Source of the DNA: Azospirillaceae bacterium
GTDB taxonomy: Bacteria > Pseudomonadota > Alphaproteobacteria > Azospirillales > Azospirillaceae
Reading direction: 5' to 3'
Assembly (NCBI GenBank): GCA_028283825.1
Contig: JAPWJW010000005.1
Span: forward strand, 310,001-374,000
Length of the DNA: 64,000 nt
Below, piece by piece: positions 11,183 through 19,668 of the stretch. A model generated the notes under the pieces. The model did no database searches. It had not been told where the DNA came from and saw only the letters and a program-made list of their open reading frames with translations. Within the stretch, counting starts at the first letter, position 1. Every line of letters begins with the position of its first letter. The position numbers were made by a program, and so were the translations under genes.

Positions 11183-12892
11183 TCATTCGGGCCGCAGCCA
11201 GCCCCGGTAATGCACGATCAGCCCGGCCAGCGGATGGCTGAGGCGGACGTCGAAACGGAAGCGGTCGCCGTCTGGCGCCGCCTCCACCGTCTCGAACGCC
11301 TGCGTACGCGGCGCCAGCCAGAGCGGCAGGGGCAGGCCGAACAGGGTCCAGCGGCGCAGGGCCAGCGTCACCTTTCCGTCGCCGCGCACCAGGGCGAAGG
11401 CGAACGCGGCGGGACCGAAACTTTCCACCACCAGATGGGCGTTGCGGCCCCGGCCCAGGCCTTGCCGGCTGGCGAAGCGGTGGCCGGCGAAGTCGCGCCG
11501 CCACAGTTCGCCACCGTCGGGCGCTCGGGTCATGGTGATGCTGACCGGGCAATCCGGGCTGGCGGGGGGAAAGCCGCCCAGGCGCGCCGCCAGGCGGGCC
11601 AGGGGCCCACGGCCCCGTTCCACCGACGCCCGGCCGCTGGCGGTCAGGCCGGTGGATGATACGGTGTGAAGGCGGCGCCAGGCCGTGGGCTGCGTTTCCC
11701 AGGCGTTGCCCAGCACCCGTTGGAACAGTGGTGCATCGGGCGGCGGTGTCTCGCGCACGCCGGTATGGATGGCGCGGGCGGCGAACAGCGGGGTGTAGTC
11801 GGCCAGGTCCAGATCGGTGACCGACGCCCGCGCGCCGGGTTCCGGCACTTGGCCCGCCAGCCATCGCCGCACCAGGGCGACGGCCGGCATGGCGGGAATG
11901 TAGGGGCCGTCGTCACCCTCCGCCACCATGTGCCAGGATCGTTCGGCCGGCTGGTCCTGGGCGTCGCGGCCGGTGACGGCCACCACCATGCCGCCGCGAT
12001 GTTCACCCCAGCGCAGCCGTCCCGCACCCCAGACGAACAGCGGGGCCAGCGGCGACAGGCTGCGCAGCACCCTCAGGCGCACCAGCCACGCCAGCGCGTT
12101 CATCACCCGGTGCACGCTTTCCGGTCGCGTGCCCGCGCCCACCCAGATGGAGCGCAGGCCCGGCCACAGGGGCGGCAGGACGCTCAGGTCCGGCACCGCC
12201 ACCAGGGAAAAGCGGGTGCTGCGCAGGGGCGGATAGCCCGGTGGCGCGATGGTCAGGCGCCGCGTTTCCGTCATCGCCTGGCCCGTGGCGGGGCGGCCGT
12301 CGCGGACCAGGGGAACGGGCTGGCCGGCGTAGCTGGCGATGGCGCGCAGCACGTTGGGCCCCACCACGGCGTGGGGGGACGGGGCGACGCCGGCCACGAT
12401 GTCCGCCACCCGGGTCCACCCCGGCACCAGGTGCCGGACCACGGCGGCGGTCAGGGTGGGGAAGCTGCTGACGCCGGACAGGACCGGCACGCCGGCCGCC
12501 TTGGCCGCCGTATCGAAGGCGGCGATGCCGGTCACGAAATCAGTGCCGTCCGCCAGGTCGATGTAGGGGATGCCAAGGTCGATGCAGGCCCGCACCACGC
12601 GATAGGGTGCTGCGCCATAGATTTGGAAGGGGCCGGTGGCGTCGATCACCAGATCAGGGGCGGCCGCACCCAGTTGAGCGGCCAAGTCGCCATCCCGATC
12701 AAACGCCAGCGGGACCAGGCGGGTAGCCCCCTTCAATGGTGCCAAGCTGGCGCGGAAGGCGGCGGCCTTGGCGCCCGACCGGCCGGCGATCAGCAGGGTG
12801 AGGCCCGGCTCATCCGCCAGCAGGGTGGCGATACGGCCGCCGAAGGTGCCGTAGCCGCCGATGATCAGCACCCTCAATTCGGTCCCGGTCAT
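11183..12892 (-). CDS. Saccharopine dehydrogenase-like NAD(P)-binding protein with C-terminal DUF4166
   Basis: A 569-residue cytosolic oxidoreductase-like protein. The N-terminus has a Rossmann dinucleotide-binding signature (V-L-I-I-G-G-Y-G-T-F-G-G-R, about residues 7-19) and follows the saccharopine dehydrogenase NADP-binding pattern through about residue 300. The last 190 or so residues, from P-L-F-Q-R-V-L-G, match DUF4166, a domain often fused to this dehydrogenase type. Substrate unknown. The start is the ATG at 12892, chosen because it overlaps the stop codon of the upstream LysR gene as ATGA, the usual sign of translational coupling. The frame continues upstream to 13330, but that part lies inside the LysR gene and has Arg/Pro-rich shadow composition. 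Confidence 0.85.
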   Translation of the reverse strand: MTGTELRVLIIGGYGTFGGRIATLLADEPGLTLLIAGRSGAKAAAFRASLAPLKGATRLVPLAFDRDGDLAAQLGAAAPDLVIDATGPFQIYGAAPYRVVRACIDLGIPYIDLADGTDFVTGIAAFDTAAKAAGVPVLSGVSSFPTLTAAVVRHLVPGWTRVADIVAGVAPSPHAVVGPNVLRAIASYAGQPVPLVRDGRPATGQAMTETRRLTIAPPGYPPLRSTRFSLVAVPDLSVLPPLWPGLRSIWVGAGTRPESVHRVMNALAWLVRLRVLRSLSPLAPLFVWGAGRLRWGEHRGGMVVAVTGRDAQDQPAERSWHMVAEGDDGPYIPAMPAVALVRRWLAGQVPEPGARASVTDLDLADYTPLFAARAIHTGVRETPPPDAPLFQRVLGNAWETQPTAWRRLHTVSSTGLTASGRASVERGRGPLARLAARLGGFPPASPDCPVSITMTRAPDGGELWRRDFAGHRFASRQGLGRGRNAHLVVESFGPAAFAFALVRGDGKVTLALRRWTLFGLPLPLWLAPRTQAFETVEAAPDGDRFRFDVRLSHPLAGLIVHYRGWLRPE

Positions 12893-13809
12893 GCCGTCCC
12901 CTCCTTGAGATCCCATGGCGGCACCTCTCCAAAGCTGGCGGCCAGGTGGTCGACGAAGCGGCGCAGCTTCAGCGGCACGTGGCGGCGGGAGGGATAGACG
13001 GCGTGGATGGCCAGGTCCATCGTCCGGTGGTCGGGCAGCAGGGCCACCAGGTCGCCGGTGGCGAGGTGCGCGCTGAAGACGAAGCTGGGGCCGTAGGTCA
13101 CGCCGGCGCCGGCCAACGCGGCCGCCAGTAGCATCTGCATGTTGTCGGCCGCCATGCGCACCGGGCCGTCGATCATGTGGGGCCGGCCCTGCGCGTCGAT
13201 GGCGGTCCAGTCCCCGGCCGAGACGGCGTCGCTGAAGGCCAGGCGGGGCAGGGGACGCATCGCCTCGATGGTCCTGGGCGTGCCGTGTCGCGCCAGGAAG
13301 GCCGGGGCGGCGCAGAACACCATGCGGCAAGGGGCCAGCCGTCGGGCCACCAGGTCGGAATCGCGCAGCCGGCCGATGCGGATGGCGACGTCGATGCCCT
13401 CCGCCAGCAAATCCACATGCCGGTCGCTCAGCGCGATCTCCACGGTCACGCCGGGATGCTGGTCCAGGAACGTGCCCACCACCCCGCCCAGATGCAGGGC
13501 GCCGAAGGTCACGGGCGCTGCGAGGCGCAACACGCCGCGCACCGTCTGCTGGGCCTCGATCGCCTCCCGCCGGGCGTCATCGACCTCCTCCAGGATGTGT
13601 TGGCAGCGGGCGTAATAGGCTTGCCCCACCTCCGTCAGCGTCAGCCGACGGGTGCTGCGCTGCATCAGGCGGGCGTTCAGGTCGGCCTCCAGCGCGGCGA
13701 CGTGCTTGCCCGCCATGGAGGCCGACAGGCCGAAGCGGCGGGCGGCGGCGCTCAGGCTGCCAGCCTCCACCGCCGCGACGAACACCGCCATGCCGGTCAG
13801 GCGATCCAT
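12889..13809 (-). CDS. LysR-family transcriptional regulator
   Basis: 306 residues with the LysR winged-helix N-terminus (M-D-R-L-T-G-M-A-V-F-V, helix-turn-helix about residues 18-37 with S-L-S-A-A-A-R-R-F-G-L-S) and a LysR substrate-binding domain from about residue 90. It is the first gene of a two-gene operon with the saccharopine dehydrogenase-like gene, overlapping it by 4 bases. It is transcribed away from the alpha/beta hydrolase gene, the typical arrangement for a LysR protein that controls its divergent neighbour. An inverted repeat in the shared intergenic region is a candidate binding site. The effector is unknown. Confidence 0.9.
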   Translation of the reverse strand: MDRLTGMAVFVAAVEAGSLSAAARRFGLSASMAGKHVAALEADLNARLMQRSTRRLTLTEVGQAYYARCQHILEEVDDARREAIEAQQTVRGVLRLAAPVTFGALHLGGVVGTFLDQHPGVTVEIALSDRHVDLLAEGIDVAIRIGRLRDSDLVARRLAPCRMVFCAAPAFLARHGTPRTIEAMRPLPRLAFSDAVSAGDWTAIDAQGRPHMIDGPVRMAADNMQMLLAAALAGAGVTYGPSFVFSAHLATGDLVALLPDHRTMDLAIHAVYPSRRHVPLKLRRFVDHLAASFGEVPPWDLKEGTA

Positions 13810-13834
13810 GTCATTCTCATCTGATAACCATGCT

Positions 13835-13861
13835 ATCGGCTGATGATAACAGATCGCCGAT
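13835..13861. promoter_or_regulatory. Candidate LysR binding site between divergent genes
   Basis: ATCGGC (13835-13840) and GCCGAT (13856-13861) form a 6-bp inverted repeat with a 15-base spacer, inside an AT-richer stretch with several GATAA/TTATC motifs. The position between the LysR gene and the hydrolase gene suggests an operator; the protein-site link is inferred. Confidence 0.4.
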
Positions 13862-13944
13862 TATCGCCCAATGATACGTGATCCATCCTTCCCGCCAGCC
13901 CCGCCACGTTCGGTTGGGCGTATGGCGTGAGAAAGGGCGTACCC

Positions 13945-14727
13945 ATGAAAATCGCATCCAACGGCATCCGGATTCATGTGGAGGAACAGGGGCGGGGGGA
14001 ACCGCCGCTGGTCTTTCTGCACTATTGGGGCGGGTCGTCGTGCACCTGGCGTCATGTCACCGCCGCCCTGGCGCCGTCCCACCGCACCATCGCCCTCGAC
14101 CATCGCGGCTGGGGCCAGTCCGACGCGCCGGCCGGCGGCTACGGCCTGGCCGATCTGGCCGATGACGCCCAGGGCGTCATCCGGGCCCTGGGCCTGCGGC
14201 ACTATGTGCTGGTCGGCCATTCCATGGGCGGCAAGGTGGCCCAACTGCTGGCCTCGCGCCGTCCGGCGGGGCTGGTGGGCCTGGTGCTGATGGCGCCGTC
14301 GCCGCCGCAACCCATGGCCCTGCCGGATAAGGCGCGGGCGATGATGGCGTGTGCCTATGAGTCCCGCGCGTCGGTGGAGGCCACCATCGACCATGTGCTG
14401 ACGGCCAAGCCGCTGAGCCCGCGGGACCGGGAACAGGTCATCGCGGACAGCCTGCGGGGGGCGCCGCCGGCCAAGGCCGCCTGGCCCAACGCCACCAGCC
14501 TTGAGGATATCAGGGATGTGGTGGGCGCCATCGACGTGCCCACCCTGGTCATCGCCGGTGAGGCGGACCGGGTCGATACGGTGGACCTGCTGCGCGCCGA
14601 ACTGCTGCCGCGCATCCCCCAGGCGACGCTGCACGTGCTGCCGGGGACGGGGCACCTGTCCATGCTGGAATCGCCCGGGGAGGTGGCGCGGCTGATCGCC
14701 GATTTCACCCGTGCACTCAACCGGTAA
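13945..14727 (+). CDS. Alpha/beta-fold hydrolase
   Basis: 260-residue cytosolic serine hydrolase. The nucleophile elbow G-H-S-M-G-G places the catalytic Ser at residue 93, with acid Asp208 (G-E-A-D-R-V-D) and base His237 (G-T-G-H-L-S-M). The oxyanion motif region is H-Y-W-G-G near residue 30. Length and spacing are those of the epoxide hydrolase/haloperoxidase/esterase group, so the exact reaction is undetermined. The ATG at 13945 is preferred over a GTG 18 bases upstream because the purine-rich GAAAGGGCG sits at the right distance. It is divergent from a LysR gene, which may regulate it. Confidence 0.88.
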   Translation: MKIASNGIRIHVEEQGRGEPPLVFLHYWGGSSCTWRHVTAALAPSHRTIALDHRGWGQSDAPAGGYGLADLADDAQGVIRALGLRHYVLVGHSMGGKVAQLLASRRPAGLVGLVLMAPSPPQPMALPDKARAMMACAYESRASVEATIDHVLTAKPLSPRDREQVIADSLRGAPPAKAAWPNATSLEDIRDVVGAIDVPTLVIAGEADRVDTVDLLRAELLPRIPQATLHVLPGTGHLSMLESPGEVARLIADFTRALNR

Positions 14728-14794
14728 TCCGGCTTTCCTTCCGCGCGCGTTTGGGCAATCGTGATGCCGGGAACAGGTGGGGGAAGGGACAAGG

Positions 14795-16024
14795 ATGACG
14801 ATGCTGGACCGCCGTGCCGTGCTGGCCGGTGCTGCCTTCACCATGGCGGGCACCGCCGCGGCGCGTGGTGCCTTGGCCCATGCCCGCGCGCCCGACGGCG
14901 CCGTGCCGCCACCCCCCACCAATCCCGACCGTCCTTCTGCTGTGGAGCCTGCCGTGCGTGCGCCCGTCATCAATTTCCTCGGCGGCTTCTCCAACCCCAA
15001 CCTGGCGGTGACTGCCAAGCGGGACCCGCAGTCGGCGGCGGCGCATCTGCCGGATGTGCCGACCGCCCAGGTGGACGCGCGGGCATTGGCCGACGTGCGC
15101 CGTTCCGGCCTGAACGCCGTGAACCTGACCCTGGGTTACGTCTCCGGTCCCCAGGACCCGTTCGAATCGACCGTGCGTGACATCGGCCGCTGGGACCGCT
15201 TCATCCGCGAACATCCGGCCGATCTGCGCAAGGTGTACAGCGCGGCCGACATCGTGGCGGCGCAAGGTTCCGGCCAGCTGGGCGTCATCTATGGGTTCCA
15301 GAACGCGGTGCAACTGGGTGCCGACCTGGACCGGGTGGACCTGTTCGCCGATCTGGGTGTGCGCATCATCCAGCTGACCTACAATCCGGCCAACCCGCTG
15401 GGGGCGGGGTCGATGGCGCCCAACACCGGCCTGACCGATTTCGGGCGCGAGGCGGTACGGCGCCTGCAGGCCGCCCGTGTCATGGTCGACCTGTCGCACA
15501 GTGGCGAGAAGACTTGCCTGGACGCGCTGGCGGTGGCCAAGGGCCCCATCACCATCAGCCACACCGGCTGCCGCGCCGTGTGCGACCTGCCGCGCAACAA
15601 GACGGACGCGGAACTGCGCGGCGTGGCCCAAGGCGGTGGCGTGGTCGGCATCTATTTCATGCCCTTCCTGGCGCCCGACGGCCATGCCAAGGCCGAGGAT
15701 TTGGTGCGCCACCTGGAACACGCCCTCACCGTCTGTGGTGAGGACCACGTCGCCATCGGCACCGACGGCGACGTCACCGCCATCGACAGTCTGGACGACT
15801 ATCGCGCCGTCCTGCGGGAAGAGATCCAGGAACGCCGCGCCGCCGGCATCAGCGCCAAGGGTGAATCCGCGGATACCTACCCCTTCGTGGTCGATCTGCG
15901 CGGCCCCGGCCAGTTCACCCACCTGGCCGAACTGCTGGCCAAGCGCGGGCACAAGCCCGCCCGCATCGACAAGGTCCTGGGCGGCAACGTCCTGCGCTTC
16001 GCCCGCGACGTCTGGGGGGCGTGA
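14795..16024 (+). CDS. Tat-exported membrane dipeptidase-like protein (peptidase family M19), atypical metal site
   Basis: 409 residues. The N-terminus L-D-R-R-A-V-L-A-G-A-A is a twin-arginine signal followed by an Ala-rich hydrophobic stretch, so the folded protein should be exported. The body resembles family M19 renal-type dipeptidases: V-D-L-S-H-S-G and I-S-H-T-G-C-R-A provide the two conserved His ligands, and D-H-V-A-I-G-T-D-G-D is the late M19 motif. The usual N-terminal H-x-D pair is absent (V-I-N-F-L-G-G-F instead), and the bridging Glu of G-V-E-G is replaced (G-V-I-Y-G-F-Q). It may therefore use a different metal set or act on other substrates. The ATG at 14795 follows GGGAAGGGACAAGG, a strong ribosome site. 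Confidence 0.82.
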   Translation: MTMLDRRAVLAGAAFTMAGTAAARGALAHARAPDGAVPPPPTNPDRPSAVEPAVRAPVINFLGGFSNPNLAVTAKRDPQSAAAHLPDVPTAQVDARALADVRRSGLNAVNLTLGYVSGPQDPFESTVRDIGRWDRFIREHPADLRKVYSAADIVAAQGSGQLGVIYGFQNAVQLGADLDRVDLFADLGVRIIQLTYNPANPLGAGSMAPNTGLTDFGREAVRRLQAARVMVDLSHSGEKTCLDALAVAKGPITISHTGCRAVCDLPRNKTDAELRGVAQGGGVVGIYFMPFLAPDGHAKAEDLVRHLEHALTVCGEDHVAIGTDGDVTAIDSLDDYRAVLREEIQERRAAGISAKGESADTYPFVVDLRGPGQFTHLAELLAKRGHKPARIDKVLGGNVLRFARDVWGA

Positions 16025-16139
16025 GACGTCTTCAGTCCGGCGGCGATGACGATCCTGCAACATAAGCGTGCCCGCTTGCGGCCTTGCCAGGGGCGCCCGG
16101 CGGCGCTGATTTGGGGTGAGCCGTCAGCGGATCGGACTT

Positions 16140-17387
16140 ATGGAACACAGCGACATCGTCATCGTCGGCACCGGCCATGCCGGCGCCCATCTGGCCCAGG
16201 CCCTGAGGCAGCGGAAATTCGGCGGCACCATCCGCCTGATCGGCGCCGACCCGGACCCGCCTTACGAACGCCCGCCGCTGTCCAAGGACTATCTGGCGGG
16301 GGAGCGGGTGTTCGATCGCCTGCTGCTGCGCCCGGCCGCCTTCTGGGCGGACCGGGCGGTGGATCTGGTGACAGGCCGGCGGGTGGTGGCGGTGGATGCA
16401 ACGGCCCGAACCGTGGCGCTGGACGATGGCACAACGTGCGGCTACGGCACCCTGGTGTGGGCGGCCGGCGGCGACGCCCGGCGCCTGTCCTGCGCCGGGC
16501 ATGATCTGGCCGGCGTGCACACCATCCGCACCCGCCACGACGTGGACCGGCTGCGCGGCGAGCTCCCGTCCGTGGCGCGTATCGTGGTGGTCGGCGGCGG
16601 TTACATCGGGCTGGAGGCGGCGGCCGTGCTCACCAGGGCCGGCAAACACATCACGGTGCTGGAGGGGCAGGGGCGCGTCCTGGCCCGCGTGGCCGGTGAG
16701 GCGCTGTCGCGCTTCTATGAACAGGCGCACCGCGCGCGGGGTGTGGACATCCACCTGGGCGCCGTCGTTACCGGCCTGGCGGGTCGTGACGGCCGGGTGG
16801 CGGCGGTGCGGCTGGCCGACGGCGCGACCCTGCCGGCCGACATGGTCATCGCCGGCATCGGCGTCGAACCGGCCGTTGCGCCGTTGCGCGCCGCCGGTGC
16901 GGCCGGCGGCAACGGTGTGGAGGTGGACACCCTGTGTCGTACCAGCCTGTCCGGCGTATACGCCATCGGCGACTGCGCGGCGCAGGTCAGCGCCTATGCG
17001 GACGGTGCCCGAATCCGCATCGAATCCGTGCAGAACGCCATGGACCAGGCCCAGGTCGTGGCCCAGCACCTGGCGGGTGGCGAGCCTGCGGTGCCGGGCG
17101 TCCCCGCCTTCTGGTCCAACCAATATGATTTGCGCCTGCAGACCGTCGGCCTGTCGACGGGGCACGATACCGCCATCCTGCGGGGCGACCGGGCCGCGCA
17201 CAGCTTTTCCGTCATCTACCTGCGGCAGGGCCGGGTCATCGCGCTGGACTGCGTCAACGCCATGAAGGACTTCGTCCAGGGCAAGGCGCTGGTGACGGCC
17301 GGCGCCGTCATCGCCCCGGCGCTGCTGGCCGACGCGGCGGTGCCGTTGAAGGAGATGGGCGTGGGGCGTCCTGTGAATACCCACTGA
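16140..17387 (+). CDS. FAD-dependent ferredoxin reductase (rhodocoxin/putidaredoxin reductase type)
   Basis: 415-residue cytosolic flavoprotein that should pass electrons from NAD(P)H to a [2Fe-2S] ferredoxin or related partner. The FAD-binding GxGxxG is at the N-terminus (I-V-I-V-G-T-G-H-A-G), followed by P-P-Y-E-R-P-P-L-S-K, diagnostic of this reductase family. The NAD-binding motif (I-V-V-V-G-G-G-Y-I-G) is near residue 155 and the second FAD motif (Y-A-I-G-D-C-A) near residue 277. A reductase C-terminal domain follows. The ATG at 16140 gives the canonical N-terminus; a GTG 24 bases upstream is the alternative. No ferredoxin or P450 gene is adjacent, so its partner must be elsewhere. Confidence 0.9.
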   Translation: MEHSDIVIVGTGHAGAHLAQALRQRKFGGTIRLIGADPDPPYERPPLSKDYLAGERVFDRLLLRPAAFWADRAVDLVTGRRVVAVDATARTVALDDGTTCGYGTLVWAAGGDARRLSCAGHDLAGVHTIRTRHDVDRLRGELPSVARIVVVGGGYIGLEAAAVLTRAGKHITVLEGQGRVLARVAGEALSRFYEQAHRARGVDIHLGAVVTGLAGRDGRVAAVRLADGATLPADMVIAGIGVEPAVAPLRAAGAAGGNGVEVDTLCRTSLSGVYAIGDCAAQVSAYADGARIRIESVQNAMDQAQVVAQHLAGGEPAVPGVPAFWSNQYDLRLQTVGLSTGHDTAILRGDRAAHSFSVIYLRQGRVIALDCVNAMKDFVQGKALVTAGAVIAPALLADAAVPLKEMGVGRPVNTH

Positions 17388-17427
17388 CCCAGTCGGATTT
17401 CCTGGCCGTCCGGCGCATCGGCACGGT

Positions 17428-18765
17428 TTACAGCCCCCCTGGGTTTGCCGGCGGCGGGACCGTCACCGCCGTGATGACCACGCCTGCGGGAACCTGCGTT
17501 ATGTCCACGTGCGCGTGGGGTTGGCGGCGATGGGTGCGGGCGGCGGGGTGGGGGCGTGTGCGCAGGTCATCCCCATGGGCGGCATCCCGTGACTCCGGGC
17601 GCAACTGGTCGCGGACCTCGCGCAGCCGGGTGAAGGACTGGTCGGCCTCCAGCTGCGCCACCAGGCCCTCCGCCTCCGCTGACGTCAAATCCAGGGTCTG
17701 GCAAAGCGCTGTCGCCGCCGCCGGCTTGCCCAGGCGCAGGTGCAGGTCGAAGATGTCGGTGACATAGCGGGCCCGCGCCTTCTCCAGCCCCGCCGCCCCC
17801 AGCAGGGCATAAAGCTGGGCCGCCGCGATCCAATCGACGATCAGGCCCAGATCGTAGGGCAGCCTGGGCCAGATGATGAAGGGGTTCTGGCAGGCGAGAA
17901 CCTGGGCGCTGTCGATTCCCAGTTCCTGCAGGCGGTCGATCTTGTCGCGGCTGAGATCGTTCAGCATCAGCAGCGGCATGGCCGGCGGACGGGCCTCGAC
18001 CGGCGGGTCATCCTTGACGCCGAAGACCTTGATGAACTGGAACGCGCGCCGCGTCATCGTCACCAGGAAAAGGTCCGGGGCCAACCCGACGACGAAGCCC
18101 AGCAAGGGCAGCAGGACGGACAGTTCCGCCGTGGTCTGTGGGATCGACTGCCGCAGGACGGCGGCGATCAGCGTGGCGATGGGAATACGAGCCGCGTAGT
18201 AATAGAGGGATATGGGATAGATGTCGTTGTTGTTGGTCCGATCCAACAGCCGGTACAGCATGTAGACGTAGGCGCCGATGAAGGCCATCGCCCCGACGGT
18301 GAAGGTTCCTTCCTGGTACGCCTTGATCTCCAAGGGGTCTGTCGTGGTCAGCATGCGGGCGCCGCCCAGCAGCGGATTCCGGATTTCCAGCATGTGGTTG
18401 AAATCCAGGGAGAAGTACATGGAAATGAATGAGACCGAGGTGACCGAGAAAAGCACGATGATCGGCAGCAGGTAATCACTGCCCAGGGCCACGGGATTGA
18501 TGGCGCCGACCGATATCTTGGCGATGCGATAATAGGTGCTTTTCGCCACGGGCTCATCCGACAGGCTGAGCAGCTTTTTCAGCGTCCTGTCCTTGGATTT
18601 GGTTTGCACCAGGCAGATCGCGATCGGCAGGGCCGCCATGATCAGGCTCAGCAATACGGACAGCAGGCCGTAGGTCAGGGAAACGACGCTGCGCAACAGG
18701 ATCGCGAGGTAGCCGCCCAAGCCGGCGGCGATCACCAACCCAAAGACGACCGGCACTTTCTCCAT
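17428..18765 (-). CDS. Polytopic membrane protein of unknown function
   Basis: 445 residues that I do not recognise. The N-terminal 60 residues contain two hydrophobic segments (starting V-V-F-G-L-V-I-A-A-G-L). Further membrane segments lie around residues 100-120, 160-180, 200-220 and 230-250, giving about six. The C-terminal 180 residues are soluble, with two D/E-L-G-L-type stretches, and end in a Pro/His/Arg-rich tail. The ATG at 18765 is chosen because GAGAGGGGAAC precedes it; a longer frame to 18828 has no ribosome site. It stands alone, divergent from the TetR gene. The soluble half suggests a membrane-anchored cytosolic domain, but no enzyme motif is visible. Confidence 0.7.
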   Translation of the reverse strand: MEKVPVVFGLVIAAGLGGYLAILLRSVVSLTYGLLSVLLSLIMAALPIAICLVQTKSKDRTLKKLLSLSDEPVAKSTYYRIAKISVGAINPVALGSDYLLPIIVLFSVTSVSFISMYFSLDFNHMLEIRNPLLGGARMLTTTDPLEIKAYQEGTFTVGAMAFIGAYVYMLYRLLDRTNNNDIYPISLYYYAARIPIATLIAAVLRQSIPQTTAELSVLLPLLGFVVGLAPDLFLVTMTRRAFQFIKVFGVKDDPPVEARPPAMPLLMLNDLSRDKIDRLQELGIDSAQVLACQNPFIIWPRLPYDLGLIVDWIAAAQLYALLGAAGLEKARARYVTDIFDLHLRLGKPAAATALCQTLDLTSAEAEGLVAQLEADQSFTRLREVRDQLRPESRDAAHGDDLRTRPHPAARTHRRQPHAHVDITQVPAGVVITAVTVPPPANPGGL

Positions 18766-18996
18766 CGCCGTTCCCCTCTCCGGCATATGTCCACGATGGC
18801 CGCCTTGATGGCGGTGGTTCGCGACCATTGGATTTATCGTCAGGAAGGCAGCCCAGGCCCGGTACGCGGATGGCTGGCGGTCAAATCGACCAGGCGCGCG
18901 GAATTAATTGTATAGCGTGATGAATGAGCCATCAATGGTTGTCGATTTCCTTTGACGGAAATGGGGGTAGCATTGCCCTTGCATTTTGTATCGACT

Positions 18997-19024
18997 GCTC
19001 TAAATTGAGGCTGTGTTTTAGAGC
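18997..19024 (+). promoter_or_regulatory. Palindromic operator candidate upstream of the TetR gene
   Basis: GCTCTAAA (18997-19004) and TTTAGAGC (19017-19024) are perfect inverted repeats separated by 12 bases, ending 15 bases before the TetR start codon. Palindromes in this position are the usual autoregulatory sites of TetR-family repressors. The TAAATT at 19001 could be part of the -10 region. Confidence 0.55.
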
Positions 19025-19039
19025 GAACGGTACAGAACC

Positions 19040-19621
19040 ATGGCGCGACCGCGTGAGTTTGATGAGACCCAGGCCCTGAAGGCGGCCATCGATGGCTTTT
19101 GGGCGATGGGTTATGGCGGGGCCGGCACCCGCGATCTGGCCGCCCGCATGGGCCTGACCACCGCCAGCTTCTACAACGCCTTCGGCGACAAGCGCGGCCT
19201 GTTCCTGAAGGCGCTAGATTTGTACCTGAAGGAAACGCTGCACCAGCGCATCGCCCGGCTGGACGGGCTGGCGCCGCGCGATGCCGTGGCCGGCTTCATG
19301 GCCGACGTCATTGACCGCTCGCTGGCCGACCCGGCCTATCGCGGCTGCATGCTGGTCAACATTACCCTGGATGCCGCGGCGGTGGAGGTACGGGAAGAGA
19401 TTTCCGCCGCCTTCGCGCAGATCCACGCCTTCTTCCGGCGCCACATCCAGGCTGGCCAGGACGACGGCAGCATCGCGGCATCGCAGCCGGCGGATGACCT
19501 GGCCCGCCTGTTCCAGGGGCTGGTGCTGGGCATCCGCGTCATGGCGCGCACGGCTCCTGAACGCGCGGTGCTGGAGGGCATGGCCCGCCCGGCGCTGGCC
19601 CTGCTGGACCCGATCCACTGA
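19040..19621 (+). CDS. TetR/AcrR-family transcriptional repressor
   Basis: 193 residues. The N-terminal helix-turn-helix (about residues 8-53: F-D-E-T-Q-A-L-K, then T-R-D-L-A-A-R-M-G-L-T-T-A-S-F-Y-N-A-F-G-D-K) is typical of TetR regulators of the C-terminal domain 16 type. The ligand-binding half includes the Y-R-G-C-M-L-V-N motif common in repressors of reductase, isomerase and transferase genes. It is followed after 47 bases by a glutathione transferase gene and then a transporter, so it probably controls a small detoxification operon. A palindrome directly upstream suggests autoregulation. The inducer cannot be read from sequence. Confidence 0.92.
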   Translation: MARPREFDETQALKAAIDGFWAMGYGGAGTRDLAARMGLTTASFYNAFGDKRGLFLKALDLYLKETLHQRIARLDGLAPRDAVAGFMADVIDRSLADPAYRGCMLVNITLDAAAVEVREEISAAFAQIHAFFRRHIQAGQDDGSIAASQPADDLARLFQGLVLGIRVMARTAPERAVLEGMARPALALLDPIH

Positions 19622-19668
19622 TCCCCCATGGCCCCAAAGCCCAATGATCCGAAAGAAAAGGTGCCGCG

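Noticed and set aside
11183-11864. Other long frames within the DUF4166 region
   Set aside because: They overlap the well-supported oxidoreductase gene and have typical GC-rich shadow composition (Arg/Pro/Ala-rich).
12893-13330. N-terminal extension of the saccharopine dehydrogenase-like frame
   Set aside because: It lies inside the LysR gene in another frame and encodes Arg/Pro/Gly-rich shadow sequence; the ATGA overlap marks the real start.
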